Below, piece by piece: positions 1 to 13,477 of a stretch of 64,000 nt of DNA. This stretch comes from Paragonimus westermani (taxonomy: Eukaryota; Platyhelminthes; Trematoda; Plagiorchiida; Troglotrematidae). The notes beneath the pieces were generated by a model. The model made no database searches, was not told the origin of the DNA, and worked only from the letters and a program-made list of their open reading frames with translations. How positions within the stretch are numbered: the stretch's first letter is position 1; every line of letters starts with the position of its first letter. Location of the stretch: contig QNGE01001036.1 of NCBI GenBank assembly GCA_008508345.1, forward strand, positions 105,289-169,288. The letters run 5' to 3'. Position numbers and translations under genes: made by a program.

Positions 1-2438
1 TACGTACTACCATATATAGCACATTACCACTGTATTATCTAATGAACTGCTATCTCACAGGAACACTGTTGATTAGGTATAGGAGAAATACCTCACTGTA
101 GTTCATCTTCGCCGGTCATCCTGAGTGTTCTCGTGCTCAATGTACTTACCGAACTTGTAGCTCACAGCTCCCAGTTTGTAGTGACTGATTTTTCTCATTC
201 ACAGAGACGCTCTGCCCCTTCATACGCAATAGGTTGAGTGTCAGACAACCGAATTCATTTCACAGACACACTAGTGCGAATGATTTTGAGGACATAACAG
301 ACTAAAAGCTAAGTTCACTTGACTTCGTTGCCAGACAATTACACAATTGAACAACCTAGTCACAACGAGATCAATAACTGTGTCTGGCCATCCCGTGCAC
401 AAAACTGCCCGAACTACGGGCTTCTCTACTTTCAATATAACCTGGACTTTGATGTAACCTAATCAGTCACACAACGGAAAACCGTCAAATTTATGCAAGA
501 TGGTGGTAACTAGACTACCGAACTGCATATAAGGCGAAAAGCAATTGTAGCTGAATGAATAAGAGTTTGGAAGAATTGTCGAATGTGAAACATGATTGTT
601 CTGTGTCTAAATGGTTTCCGCCATATAGTCAGTAAACACCGATGTGAGTAACGCGTAGCCAATTCTTGAGAATAAATAAAATGGACGCATTCCAATTAGA
701 TTCTCACAAGCCAAACGTTTGTTTAGGTCAACCAACCTCAGACTGCCGTGATAACAGGGCTAGTGGAGAGAACAAGATTAAGAAAACGTTAACTGACAAT
801 CCAAGAGTTATACTATCTTGTTCGGTTGACAAACTTCATATAACGCCACGAGTTGTTCGATACGTATGGGAAGCGTAAACAAATATTAACTGTTCGTACC
901 AGCTTTCAAAACTGGTCAAACCTCATTTATCTTAATTGAACCAGTGCCACACAAAGGAGTTCCAGTGCACCTTGTATGATCTAGTATAGGAAATTTGCAG
1001 GTGACATCTCAAATTAGGCTGGTTGTCTTCCTTTGAACAACTTTGATTACGAACCGGAATCACGTTTACCTTTGTGAATTTGTTACACCTTGGCTGACAG
1101 CTGGACCTATTTACACAAGAGGCACTGATCTGTAAGGGTGGTTGCATGTTATAACTTTTTGCATTCGCGTTATTTAATTCATCAACTGGTTAATACATTT
1201 TTCTTAAGGCGCCACCAAATCAGCAATTGGAATCCTTGTTTGAATTAATCCGGTTGTTTCTCACAGTGGGCTTGCTAGACGACATTGGTCGACGAAAGGT
1301 TCAGACGTGGATTGTTGAAAATAATGAACCTGATACCAACTTCCTGAGATCGTCCCAAAATACTGCCTTCAACTGTCTGCCCACTTGTAACAACTGGACA
1401 GTTATACACATTCCAATCGTCAGATAATGGTCAGAGGGAACGCGGTCAAATATTTTATACAATAAGAGTTGAGTAAATTGATGTTGGAGTTTGTTCAAAA
1501 ATTACGCAGACTAATAAAGAAAGTTAGAGACGGGATTTTGAAGAAAATCGGATATACAAAACATGTTCTCTTCTCTTTGATGTACACTTTTTTTGCGAAG
1601 CTGATTGGTAGTGTGCAATTCAACATCCTTGTTGAATACAACTTATTGTTTTATCTGGTTTTGTTGACAATTCCCGTTTGTTCTTACTGACTGGTCACTA
1701 CTGTTCCCACCGTCTCCTAAACACCACTGTCCGCTAGAAAGTGTTGGTCCAGCGTACACTGGTTACACAGTAAGAGTTTGCTTCTTTCTGGCTGGACTTC
1801 ATCCCCACCCACGACACTTGAGTAAATATCAGAACAAGAGATCTCGGGCAACGAAGTGACTTGACAATAAGGTACATTGATATCACCACAAAAGTGCTCT
1901 TTTTCAAAGAGCTAGATTGGGTCGGTCGTCTGTTTTAACAAACTGTGTCCGAACAGTTCAAAGGTTCGTCTCACCTTGCTTGCATGATGCTGACAAAAGC
2001 CCGTTAGGTTTCATCATCTGCCAATTGTTTCACTGGCCAGTAGATTAAGAAAAATCTCTCAAAACTTCGCCAGGGCAGGGGTTCACGTTTAGTAATCGGA
2101 AGACCAACAAATTATGGCTGAGTAACTTCAGCTTATGAGAAAAGAGTGCTCACCAGCTAGCTGAAATAATCGTTCGCTGGACCAGTAGCCAACTGTGAAA
2201 GGTATTCCGTTTCATCAATACCAGTAAGACGCGTGTTCGGATCGTCGGCCTACCGTTTCTAACAGACAAGTCCAACCACAAATGAAGCCGATTATAGATA
2301 ATTAAGCCGCTTACTTCAGGATCGTCTGCTTTTATCAAACGTATTAGGTAGTCGACCACTCGGAGCATTTGGTGGGTTCAGTATGAGACCGTGGGACAGT
2401 TGGGTAATAGAAAGCAAGCGTGAAATTTATGAACCCCC
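1..2438. other. non-coding stretch, no gene recognised
   Basis: Only short chance frames of about 60-75 codons occur here, on both strands and without convincing splice contexts. No repeat was recognised. It is probably intergenic or intronic. Confidence 0.4.
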
Positions 2439-2564
2439 GGCTCCCTTCATATCACAGCTGGTAGAGTGCTTGCCGCGTTTGGGCACGTTTTTTCTGTTGC
2501 CGGTTCGAAACCAACCGAAGTCCTAACTTTTCACAGTTGAGTCTTGTCCAAATCTCTCTCTGCC
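2439..2564 (+). repeat. tRNA-derived SINE, copy 1
   Basis: The 5' part is tRNA-like. An A-box-like stretch (CAGCTGGTAGAG) is followed about 40 bases later by a canonical B box (GGTTCGAAACC). The sequence then continues with a non-tRNA tail (ACTTTTCACAGTTGAGTCT). The same order of head, B box and tail recurs on the opposite strand at 5236-5350. A conserved tail beyond the tRNA end shows a SINE family rather than a tRNA gene or simple tRNA pseudogene. Relative to copy 2, this copy lacks a few bases inside the A box. Internal RNA polymerase III promoters of this kind drive SINE transcription; mobility would depend on a partner LINE. Confidence 0.7.
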
Positions 2565-4418
2565 TTACGGCCACAGCAACTTGCTACTGCACAGTTTTTG
2601 CGGCTGTAACCTTGAAGTGCAATATTAGCACCAAACTCTACTCATTCGGTCAGCCATAAGAATACAATTTAGTGACTCGTTGATGATTAAGAATTATACG
2701 CCAGTGGATGGCAGTCTATGGATCGTCAAGGATATAAAACGGGGCAAAGTACTGAATGAGACAAACCAAATCTTTTCAAATCCAACCTACGAAATAGTTG
2801 ATGTTTTTGTTTAATTCAATTGGGCATCGCTTGTCTCTAATTACAAATCTGCATTCACATATGGATTCCAGTCATTCCTTTTGGGAAACTAGCACTAGGT
2901 CATGGAATCGATTTTCCCACGCCTTTACCCAACTAATCTTCTACTGTGGTGAGTAGCTTTATAACAGATCAACTGAACGTTGAGTGTCGTCGCAGGAGCT
3001 CTGAACAGTTTTGTATCAATTTCTTATTCCTCAACGAAAATGTGGATGTTATCTCATTTTCACCAGAGACTTTCTGAGTTTCGCACACAGTTCGAGTCAC
3101 AGCTTACTTATCGAATACTGTCACTCTTCGGCGATTTATTCCAGTTACGAGGTTATGAGGGTTTTAAAAATTTTGTTATATGAAACCCATCTGTTGTTAG
3201 GCGAATAGCAAAAAATTGCTCTCGTTTCTTCGATGAATTGCATTCCCAAGTGCCTCTTAATATTGCTTTATTGCTTTTGATGTAAATTGCCTTCCGTAGG
3301 AGAAACAAGAAGGATCAGACCTGCAACGGAAACAGATCTGGTAACAGAGACTTCGAGGTTATTACATATGGCTGATAAGTATTACGAGATATTGCCTGGT
3401 ATTAACTGAAATATACATACAGTCAGTTGCAGCTTTTGTATTTCTGTTCACTTTCATACCAACCACTTCCGTAGGCTGTCAATGTAATGAAGACCTGTGA
3501 CTGCTAGAGCTCGTCATTCGTGAGGTTTCGTCGCCGTCGGCAGCAAATTTCCCACAACGCTTTTATAATGTAATCCTTTTGACCGATATGACGTTTAATT
3601 CACATTAGACAATATCAGCTCATCATACGCAAACCCTCAGCCACATTTATCCGTGAGTACTGTTCACTATGCCCTAGCGTTTGGAGAGATGACGGGTTAA
3701 GTGACAAGTTAACCACAAACAACTACCTCGCACTTGACATTCATCAAAAACTTAACATTAGAGAAACCTATCTTGACCGACGTCTGGTCGTTGTCAAGCA
3801 TTTCAGGAGTTCAATGGATGCAGATTGTAAACTGCCCAGAAAGGATTTTTACTACCAGACCTCAGTGGACGATTTCGTTCTCCTTTTTCACAAGATTTGG
3901 CTGAGTTATCTAAAGGACTGAGAACGCTGTGATCAAATGAGAGTAATTTTCATTTTACAAGCCTGTTTATAACGAGTGTGCAACGGTGAAGAATTGTCTG
4001 GTCTGTCTACAGATAAGTTTTCTAGCACGAAAAGTTTTCTGATTGATTTGACTTCTAAGTGTTGTGCAAACATAAATTGTCAGGGATTAATACACAAATA
4101 ATCAGTGGTTAGACTAGATAAGAAATAACTCGTGCTTCTCAAAAAAGCTCCATAAACAGTCGTGCATTAAACTGTGTAAACTGTGTAAACAGACCATACA
4201 ACCCAACAGTTATTCCAACATTTCCAAGCATGGTGAAGGTCAACACAATAAGTATGTCGGTGTTTTTTTAGATGCATCCCAAAAGCCCTAAGGTGATTCT
4301 GAGTTCTCACATTGACTTAAGCTTTTGAGCGATTGCCGTAGCACATATAACACGAAACGCACTACTCGATATACTGAGACAGGATTTGTTCATGATGCAT
4401 TTTCATGGTGCACTTATG
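2565..4418. other. non-coding stretch
   Basis: No gene recognised. There is a short tandem repetition around 4172-4192 (AACTGTGTAAACTGTGTAAA). Otherwise it is unremarkable A/T-rich sequence. Confidence 0.4.
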
Positions 4419-4924
4419 TCATATTTTCATATTATATTCACAGGCTTCAGCTCCAATAATACGGATTTTCAGTCCATTAAAAGTACGAGAGCATGAGACT
4501 TCTGAACAGAGGAATGTGAGTGCAGCTAACCATGTACACGGTTTTATACTTAAAAACCACAAACTGACTTTTACTGATAAATTAATCACATACATTACCA
4601 TCAGTTGTCGGACTGTTCTGTAGGGCGTAAGTGAATTCTGCTGATAAGGTTTAATCACGTAGAAGCTAACGAAAGCTAATAATTGACTCCGCAGAATATC
4701 CAAATGTATAAAACTTCTTTTTCCTCTGGATGTCTTCTTTTCTATTTTAGGGAATGTTATAAAAAGCGAACCGGGCTGAAGGCTACAGTTTGTACAACTG
4801 ATAGGCACTAACGTTAATCTAACATTTTCCGTAAAATTCACTGTTTGTTGTGGAACGCAAACGGACCACTCAGAATCTGCACATCTGACTGAGTTATACC
4901 ATAAAACTTCCACCACATAAACGA
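4419..4924 (-). CDS. candidate exon, possible secreted or extracellular protein
   Basis: On the minus strand a good acceptor (TTTCTGGTTGCAG) ends at 4925 and opens a frame that stays clear to 4419. The first 60 or so residues look protein-like: they are rich in Cys and carry N-glycosylation sequons (NFT, NCS), with stretches such as WYNSVRCADSEW and SCTNCSLQPGS. The distal half is less convincing, so the real exon probably ends earlier. I saw no clear donor and the low boundary is only the stop. No family is recognised. A frame of this length is near what chance allows in this window. Confidence 0.3.
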
Positions 4925-5235
4925 CTGCAACCAGAAAATGAATTTCAGATAATGTTCAAGAAGCCGTGGAAAGTAGTCAAAAACGAAACGTTTATGAATT
5001 TCAGAATTTATTGATGAATACTCACGATAATTGAATATATATTCACAAATATTATCAGAGTTTACACTGCGGTTAAACAGAGCATAACGGAACAACTGAT
5101 GTACTAGAATGGAATAAAACGGCGAAAAAAATGTGCAGCGATAGATGGCTGTCAGGTAGTAACATCTTGTGACTGGACAAAATATTAGTCTTTCGTTTGC
5201 AAACTGTGGTATAGTTATATTATTAATAAGTAGTG

Positions 5236-5350
5236 TGGCAGGTTTGTGATGTTAGATGAGACCCAACTGTGAAAAGTCAGGGCTTCTGCTGGATTCGAAC
5301 CAGCGACAGCATGCTTCAACGCGGCAAGCGCTCTACCAGCTCAGCTGTAT
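5236..5350 (-). repeat. tRNA-derived SINE, copy 2
   Basis: The minus strand reads through an A box (CAGCTGAGCTGGTAGAGCG), a linker and a B box (GGTTCGAATCC), then a tail (GACTTTTCACAGTTGGGTCT). It shares the linker word GCTTGCCGCGTT and the tail with copy 1 at 2439-2564, and the two also agree weakly further downstream. A plain tRNA gene is unlikely because the shared sequence runs past the tRNA 3' end and the acceptor stem does not pair cleanly. Confidence 0.75.
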
Positions 5351-7522
5351 AATTATGACAACGTTAACGATGCCTCTTGTTTATGAGCCTAATGACTTTT
5401 GGAAATGGAGAATTCAATCGTATGTTTGAGTTATCATCACCACAATAGTTTTTGTTTGCGGTTTTATGCGCTTGTCAGCGTTGAGTCTTGTAATTTTGCT
5501 TTATCAGCGCTTCAATATTCACATTAAACAGTTTATTCCGGAACTCGGTGCCCATATTTCAGGTAGCGAGTTCGCGCTTTGTTTATTTATAGAAGAAGTT
5601 ATATCAACTGTGATATCTTGAGAACATATCGATCAGTGTGCCAACTTTTTTACTCTAGTGTTGGAAACCGTTACACCTGTAACACTCAACGTCTAAAAGT
5701 GAAGAGTGATCCTCGAAATAAGAATTTCCTTTTTGCTTCATCCACAGTGTTCCACAGCAACTTACCACAACACGCCATCTGCAGTATTATGTATTCTTTA
5801 TCAGATAGCAGTTGCTGAGTACTCAATTTTAACCTGTGTCACTGTGTCTGCAATTTCGTAAAACAAATCAGATTACTGAAATGTTCTGTAAATTACTCTG
5901 GAGTGAAAAAGCCAACTTTGTTCACAATCACCGTAGTCTTACAGTACGATTCAGGAAATACAGACTATTTGGTTTTCTAAAGAAATTAGACCATGTCAGA
6001 AATATCAATGAATAGGATCCATCTTTCGAGATTGTTCTGTCCGACTGCTTTCCGACAGAAAATGTGCTGAATGGAAACGTAGTTAGGTGAAACCAGAATA
6101 AACAATCATCATCCACCCAACGAAAAAACTTGTATGCACCTTTTTATGTTCAAAGCCAGTGTATATAGCCTATCAGACAAAGTATGTTACGAATGTAAGC
6201 GAACGCTACGAGCTTTTGTGCATAGCGTCGAGACGTCAGTTATTGTTCATGACCAATTCCACCGTCCAGGACACCGCTTGGTTTTATTTATTGAGTACAA
6301 AAACGCCATTCCCAAATGATCTATGCGAGATAGATTATCGGATGGCGAGCATTTGGCTCTACAGTTTTGCTGGACTTTTTGTAACCCGTTTACGATGGTA
6401 ACCAATTTACGAGGTCAATCTAGTTTCCTTGCATGCGAACAGGGAATTTCACGTGTGCTTCTCCGTCTGCCCTCCCATGACTATTTGGTTTGTGTTATCA
6501 ACCTGTAGGAAGCGTTAATTCTGGTCGTCTTTAATGTTCGTCAGGTAGTGAACACTGTTCATCCTTTGGCGTCTTGTGACACCTAAAAACATTCGGTCAC
6601 ACATTTACTGCGAATGGCTGGAACACTGACTTTAATATCGTTACACTGCTTTTGAAATTCCAAAATTTTTGATTAGCATAGTGGCTACTTTAACACCAGA
6701 CTTTCAAAATTGTTTCCGTGCCACAAAATTGTTGTTTTATGAAAAATTTCATGCATTGTTCACAAAAGTGATTTGAGTCCATAAGTTGGTCAATGGTATT
6801 TCAAAATAAGCACACATACTCAATGGATATGGACACGATTACATGAGTAACTTCACATATTAATGCACATTAAAATTAAGCTTTGTTCTGTGACCGCTGA
6901 TTTATCTGAGGTGATACCGCCGGTTTTCTTTCAGATGAGTTCCAAAGTTTTCAGAACGGGGCTGACCCCAAATTGGAAACCTTACTTACTAGTTATTACC
7001 ACCCGGTACAAAAGTGGTAACGCTAGATTTCAACGTTAAATGTTTGAGATCGTATACTAGAATATTCTTTCTCCGGACCAATTGGTGGATCAAGTATGAC
7101 ATCAAATTACGCATGCATCTAAGTCCTCATTAAAATTTATGAGACGCCGCACAGATTTTGTTAGTCACTAGGCACCGATCCTGGAAATTACGAAAGTATG
7201 GCTCCTGTTAATCAATCGAATTGAGCAATGACCCGTAATGTGCACACCTCGGTGTTTTCTGGTTTCCGTAAACGGCTTTCGTCTAAGTATCATTGATTCA
7301 ATTTGTGAACGAAATGTCAGAGAAATTGTTGATGTAGGTCTTTTCAATAACTTTCGAGGAGGCAGAATGTACTTCCTGATGTGTTTCCAATGAATACGCA
7401 CCACGTACTTATACCATGACATGTTACTGTGAAATTTCTTAAAAGACTATAACGATACAAGCTTTAAGCAAAAGTCCCAAGGTGAGTACACGCCTATCTC
7501 TTTATTTTCTGTCGTCCACTAG
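5351..7522. other. non-coding stretch
   Basis: Overlapping short frames at 6134-6508 in all three plus frames indicate chance openness rather than a gene. No repeat was recognised. Confidence 0.4.
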
Positions 7523-7733
7523 TTACGTCAAAAAAGGTCATCTTGCGAATGAGCATACACGTCAAAAACTACAGAAACTGCTCAATTTTCTTAGTAGAGT
7601 TCATAAATATCATCTAACTTTGAATGACACGTTTAAACAGCACATGCCATTTTTATTTGGTCCACCAAACGTTCCGGCGGACACTCAACAGCATATAAAC
7701 TTTCAACTTGTGAATAAGTTAATACCACGATGT
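7523..7733 (+). CDS. candidate exon, weak resemblance to a mitochondrial glutamyl-tRNA synthetase
   Basis: A strong acceptor (TTTTCTGTCGTCCACTAG) opens a protein-like frame beginning TYR-VKKGHLANEH and running about 70 codons. A possible donor (GTAATA) lies near 7734. The stretch LSRVHKYHLTLND followed by PFLFGPPNV loosely matches the spacing of a region in bacterial-type and mitochondrial GluRS, where a helix precedes a Phe/Tyr-Leu-Trp-x-x-Pro turn. This is a weak comparison from memory, so no symbol is given. The exon itself is plausible because of the acceptor and residue composition. Its frame enters with one leftover base. Confidence 0.3.
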
Positions 7734-10700
7734 GTAATATTTCTTCTTTTGTGAGATATCTTGCAAAAAGAATATGTTTGTTGACTTGGCTGGGTTGTCT
7801 TTTCCTTGCAGAGTGAGAGAAGATTGACGTCTCCTAGAACACACCGCATCAGACAGCGGCATAGTGTGTAAGAGAATATGGGTTTAGTACACGTTCGTAA
7901 ACAGAGGATGGGTTCCCGGTGAAAACTCTGTTCCTAAATATAAGTGATATAGCTTCTCTGACTATTGTTCGCAGTTTCATCTAACCAGTACAAGACCCTC
8001 ATATGATGATGGATTGCACGTTGTCATAAACATTAGTCACATATGAGAACTTTTGGAGTAAAAATATGGGACAAAAATGGCAACACTCTTGAAGCGAGAG
8101 CTGTGTGAGTTGTGGTTGAGGAAATTTAGCTCTCACTACGCAACCATTTCAGCTAAAGCCATGCGAGTGCTAGCTTGCCGGTTGCACGCCACACAAACCT
8201 ACCAAAACTGTATGCCCAGTATGCACAAGTTTGACTTAAACCACTTTAACGCTGTCCCTTACAGTCTGTTAGCAAAACATTTAAATTCCAAAGTACAACG
8301 GTGTAGTAATGCTTCAGTTCCGGGTTATTCAAACGTGGTGCGGACTACCTAAAATACCACTTTTGGATGAAGTTTTTCTCGGACGTTAATCAATTCTATA
8401 ATGTTTTTTCATCGAATAATTTGGAGAAGAATGTATCCGCATTATCCACGGACCAGGTTAATAATTATTTAACAATAGAGTTCAAAATCTGTGCGTATAG
8501 AGCAAACAGTTGTGCCAGAGGGTATTTGCGGAAATGGATAACGTTTGTCAGTTCATCTGCGAATGAATCTTTCACTGAACCTTTCTATTTTGTGAAAGGT
8601 CAGATACTATTTTTCAGACTGGTCACCAGCAGCTGCTAAATCAAGACAACCTTTGAAAACACGATGCTGGTCAATGTATATATATATATATATTACTGTG
8701 AATTATGTCATAAGACTTTCATTATCATGGATAATCTCTTTTATGCAGTCTGAAAAATGGGACGTCCGCATTTCAAACTGGATTATATCTGTGAAATGCT
8801 TCACAAGGGTCCGTAAAATACAGTCTACAGCCGACAAACAGATACGTTGCTTATGCACTGTGCAATCATTTATTAAGTTGAAATGGTTGTCCAGAAAACT
8901 TCTCGTGGACGACCGTGGCAAACAACTGATGCAAAATCAAAGTTCCGTGTGATAAATCAAGAGACCAAGTTGGTATTTCAGTAAAATGAACGTTATTCTG
9001 GCAGTCAAACAGATATCCTTACATATTAAGATTTTGTTTACAAGTCTTTCCAGATATGAGGCTCTCGTTTCCTTTGCGTGAAACCATGAGGATATCTTAT
9101 ATCTGAAATATTTGCACACGTAGATGCTGTAGACCAGAGGCATTCAACCTCACGCCCTATGATTTTTGAACTATATACCTACGTACACAATATAATAAAC
9201 GAAAATTCGGGCATTTGGACGAAATGTTTGGTTATGCATCGCTGGAAATCATTTACCCTTTACTTGTGTGTTGTCGTGAATTAGGCTGCCGGACTAAAAT
9301 ATTTGGCTGGTGAGTTTTTTACCAGCTGAGTGTAACTGTACACCTTTTTCTACTGGTTCATTTGTTATACACTTCCGGAACTTGTCACAGTGAAGTTTGC
9401 TTGAAAATTATTGATGGTCACTTCGAGGGTAATGAAAATAGATCACAGAAACAAATGTAGATGCAATTGTGTGAACTCAGTTTACCTGATAAGCTATTGA
9501 TTCTCAGCCAATTTTCCTGTGATTTTGCGTCTGTTGCCAGTATACGGCACCAGTATAAACTTTTGCATTCGGAACTAAGTATATTATGCCAAACTTTCAA
9601 AGAAATACGCTCGATGAACATAATAGTTATACTTTACTAACCGTCCTCTCGGACTTCAATCCTTTTGTTAACTCAGTGCATGCGCCCGGAAATCATAATT
9701 TTTGACATGGACTTTGTTGGTTCACCAACAAAAACTATAGCATCTTATTTCATTCTGCTTTTTAATGTTTGTCCCACTCGGTTCTTGCTGGAAACCAGGG
9801 AAAACTGAAATCTAAACTGCATTCTTTTCTGCTCACGTTTGGGCATTTAAACTGATGTCGTGCCCTGCAGTTAGTCATACCTCGATGATTAATCTATTGA
9901 AACATTTGTTTTAGTTCAACGCTTTACTCACTGCGCAACATCTTCTACATCTAATGAAATCTCTGTGCTTGGTTCTGGCAAGAATACACATTGGCTTACC
10001 AATCGATATAACTATTGCTTTGATATGACTAGTGGAAGTGAACGGAAAGTGTTATGTCTTCGGTGCTAAAATATTTGAAGGCCCTTGGACGGCAGCGATG
10101 AATGCATTTTCTCAGTATCTGAACTCATTATTGCTTGGAAATGTTTAGCCGCACATATAGTCTAAGTGCTTCAGGCTCAGTTATATCGATGTTAACTAAA
10201 AAACTACCGGGAAGTTATGGTGTGCGTGATATATGTGTACTGTTTGGTGTAGTTTGCTAAAAAATGTGTCAAGAAAACCATACGTAACAAAGTGAGCGGA
10301 TGACCAGCAGTGGTTGGAATTTAATGGCGAATCTCTTATGGTGGTATACGATACCCGAATGCTGAGTAGGGCTGATAGGTTTGTGTCTAGTGTTGTGCCA
10401 CAAACTGGTTACTTTTCAAGACAGAAAGAAGAAGGGATTTTCAAAATTGGTCTACAAATTGAAAACTGTTAACCCGCTGTTGTAATGAGGAAAGTGTCAG
10501 TAAACCCCGCCAATAAGAGATGACCTTTTTTGTACTTCACATGGTTGAGTCTCAATTGGTTCACAAATATAAACTACATTCGTACCATTGTTTTCAGGAG
10601 AATTGATTAACTGGGGCACTGCAAAACAATTGCTACTCTTTAAAGAGACAAGTCATATTCCTCCAATTGAGCGACGATGAAGTGAGTAGTGTGTGCTGTT

Positions 10701-12711
10701 CAGCAGACCATATAATAGACAGTTAGTTCAGAAAGACCAAATTGGATAGATCACATGTGTTGGTGTACAGTTGAGTTGAACTCAAAGTGGGTAATATATT
10801 AGTTAACAGACATTCTGAGGACAGTGGCTGGAAAATGACCCGGAGTGCATGTTCTATAAGTGGGTACAGTGAATTTGTAATGTCTGGAGAGGTTTCATTT
10901 TCAAGTAAGGACAAGTACTAAGGGATTTCTGTGGACATAAGACGAATATCTCTCACAAGTGATCAAAGACGTCGCATTCTGGTAGACTTATCAGCCAATG
11001 TCTTCCAAGAAAAACGACTGCCCTTCAAGTTAACTTTTGTTAAGGCTCGTCAATATCAGTGGGACTGTTGGGCAAAGTTAACAGATCACCCACCGGGTGT
11101 CAGCTTGAAACTCTCGAGCACTTCGGGCACATTTCACAGTAGAACGTGACTGAGCGTATGCAGATAATAGCCCAGCTTTGCTTCATGAGATGTCGCTGGT
11201 GCACTGGTCAACATAGCCGCTTCACAAAGCGTGTACGCAATTCAACTTCTGGTCTTGGCACAGATGAGTAACAGCTAATTTTGAGCCATTTCGTGGTTGT
11301 TTGTTAGAAGCGCTGGCTGAAGATTTCATGGGAAGGCAAGAGCTATGATCAATTGTGAGTGATAATAGACTTACAGTCTCACACCAGCAATTGGCATTTG
11401 CATGCACTTCTGTGACCTTTCTTTGATTACAACGAAAATCCCAATAATAATTATCTCCCACTCAACGGCAACCAGCAAAATCCATAGAATTCAACTTTAT
11501 AAGACGGCGTACCTATTGCGGAAACCACTTGCACTTACGATTGTGAAATCGGCAGGTACGCAAGTGTATCAGTGCAAGCATGTAATTTAATCATCTCAAC
11601 AAAACTTCTTATGCGTAAAATTGTATCTGTAAACACTGTGGTATGCGTTAGTTGTTGAGCCAGACTGCCCTCAGTACCATTGATGGATGACGATATGAAA
11701 ACAGAACAATCGTTATTGTTGTCGTAGTCCTTCCATCGCTTGTAATCTTCACTGTCGTATTTAGACCGTCAACTAACCTAAGACACACGAGCGACCAAGT
11801 TGGATTGCTTCGCCACACCACTGACATGCAGAAATGTCGGTGGATTTGTCTTACCGTATGCCGCAGTGCTCAAATAGATATTCTGAAAATTCCTTCGGAC
11901 AAAAGTTATGTAACTGTTGATATAATAATATTATTAATATGATAAACTAGTTTCCACGGATCTCATGGTCAGGAATCTGGTTTTCATAGACACTAGTCCC
12001 AGACGGTTAACACAGGGTACATGTGCCGCCTGTTTGAAAATCTTGCTGCAACCACTGGTCTCAAAACAATAACAAATAACTGGCGGAGTGGTTGAACAGA
12101 CTTCGATAGAATAGGGCATTTTTCGTTAACCAAGATATCAGCAAGACGAACTGGCTGACTTCTTTAAATTTGTTGAATTCAGTCTGGTTAAATGTTTGAA
12201 TTATGCCGGGATTGGTACATAGATTTCTGTGTCACCAACTTCCACCGACAAAGCGGTTAAGTATACAACCTTTGCAACAGGCAGACATTTTTAACTGCGT
12301 TTATTCTGACTCTACTAATTCCAATTCGTTGAACAGGTTCGGCATCCGTCTGGCGATGAGAATGTGCATTTGTAAATCCGAATTTATAAATCCAAAATGT
12401 TTAAGAAACATTTTCTTCTCTTCACAGACTCTACAAACACTTAATGGTATTTCACCCTTCATTATATAATTCCTATTGTATTTCAAACTTTCTTAGTGCT
12501 TTCATAACACCCATACATTTCGTTTACTTTTGTGAATGTGATATGAGCTGACTGATTGCATTCTGTTCAAATCACAACCGTTGGTCGATTAATATGCGCA
12601 CAATATGTGAATCACTAATACATATGCCTCAATCTGCACTCATCCATTCAATGACATTACCAGTTTTGTCTCTCAAATATTTGGGAATGTCACAGACGCC
12701 TTTGGAATCGG
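7734..12711. other. long non-coding stretch
   Basis: Two consecutive plus-strand frames at 8077-8352 and 8367-8639 look somewhat protein-like but have no clear splice sites or known motif. Nothing else is supported besides the TA run at 8677. Confidence 0.35.
8677..8693. repeat. TA dinucleotide microsatellite
   Basis: About eight and a half TA units without interruption. Confidence 0.9.
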
Positions 12712-12854
12712 GCCTTACTCTCACTTGCAGCTCGGTTGTGTTGTTTGCAAGGTGTAGGCACCTTGATGCTGAATGTTCGAATATGGACGTAGTCATTTTC
12801 AGTAGTTAGGTCCCTTCCCGTCCCCTTCTTTTTCCTTCTCTCTTTCTATATATA
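12712..12854 (+). repeat. 144-bp direct repeat, copy A
   Basis: This nearly matches 14074-14217 from GCCTTACT through TCTTTCTATATA, with only a handful of substitutions and two 2-base indels. It contains a small imperfect hairpin (AAGGTGTAGGCACCTT) and ends in a pyrimidine-rich tail. With copy B it brackets the exon at 13113-13477. It could be a short interspersed repeat or a local duplication; no tRNA-like boxes are seen. Confidence 0.9.
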
Positions 12855-13112
12855 GGCTGAAAACTGGACTTATTTGTGGAGTTAACCTCGGAGATGTTTA
12901 TGACGTTCACTGTGCCGTATAGTAAACGGACGGTCGTGGTAATGTTCCACGGGTCTTAAGAATCTTAACTTCGGACACCTATCCCTTTTGATTCGTGTTA
13001 TGTGAAAAAATTACCCATGTTTTACACGAGCTCATCGTTGTTCGATAAACACTCACCTGGTAGATTATACGGTTACCAACCTAGTTTGTTTATGCACGTC
13101 CTTTTCTGCCAG

Positions 13113-13477
13113 CTATCGGCATTGACAGTTCCAAACATCTTACTCCACATCTACCGACCAAGTACGGTATAGATGGTTTGCCAGAAGTGATCATGGAACC
13201 GGGCACACAACTGCAAAATGCCACCGATGCTTCTAAGTATCAGAAAAGTTTGTTGGAGCTCCAACCAGAAGGCGTCGTACCTGGCCACCGTTCACTGTCT
13301 CACCTGCCCACAGTCTCATGGTTAAACGAGACTGACACGCATGCGTTTCCTTCAGTCAGTGTGTCCGGAACACCTAACAATACCGACTCTCCACGACGAC
13401 GCAATAAACGTCATAATGACGTGCCGTTCTATACCGTTGGACCGGGCACCGTTTTCGTTGAGGATGCTTTCATGGAG
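13113..13477 (+). CDS. well-supported coding exon, product unknown
   Basis: The exon begins after a pyrimidine-rich acceptor (CCTTTTCTGCCAG) and ends at a donor (GAG followed by GTATGC). The 365-bp frame is open throughout, enters with two leftover bases and leaves on a codon boundary. The product is Ser/Pro/Asn-rich, for example ASKYQKSLLELQPEG and SVSVSGTPNNTDSPRRRNKR, and ends with VPFYTVGPGTVFVEDAFME. A later AG at 13128 could act as an alternative acceptor in the same frame. Residue composition suggests a low-complexity linker between domains, with a basic patch (RRRNKR). No domain is recognised. Neighbouring exons were not found, so the introns are probably long. Confidence 0.6.

Noticed and set aside
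5236..5350. A functional tRNA gene on the minus strand
   Set aside because: The acceptor stem does not pair, and the sequence shared with 2439-2564 extends past the tRNA end, which marks a SINE.
6134..6508. Gene in a cluster of three overlapping plus-strand frames
   Set aside because: All three registers are open over the same short span, with no splice sites or residue pattern that favours one.
7523..7733. Firm assignment as mitochondrial glutamyl-tRNA synthetase
   Set aside because: Only a loose spacing match. No HIGH or KMSK signature region is visible in the surrounding sequence.
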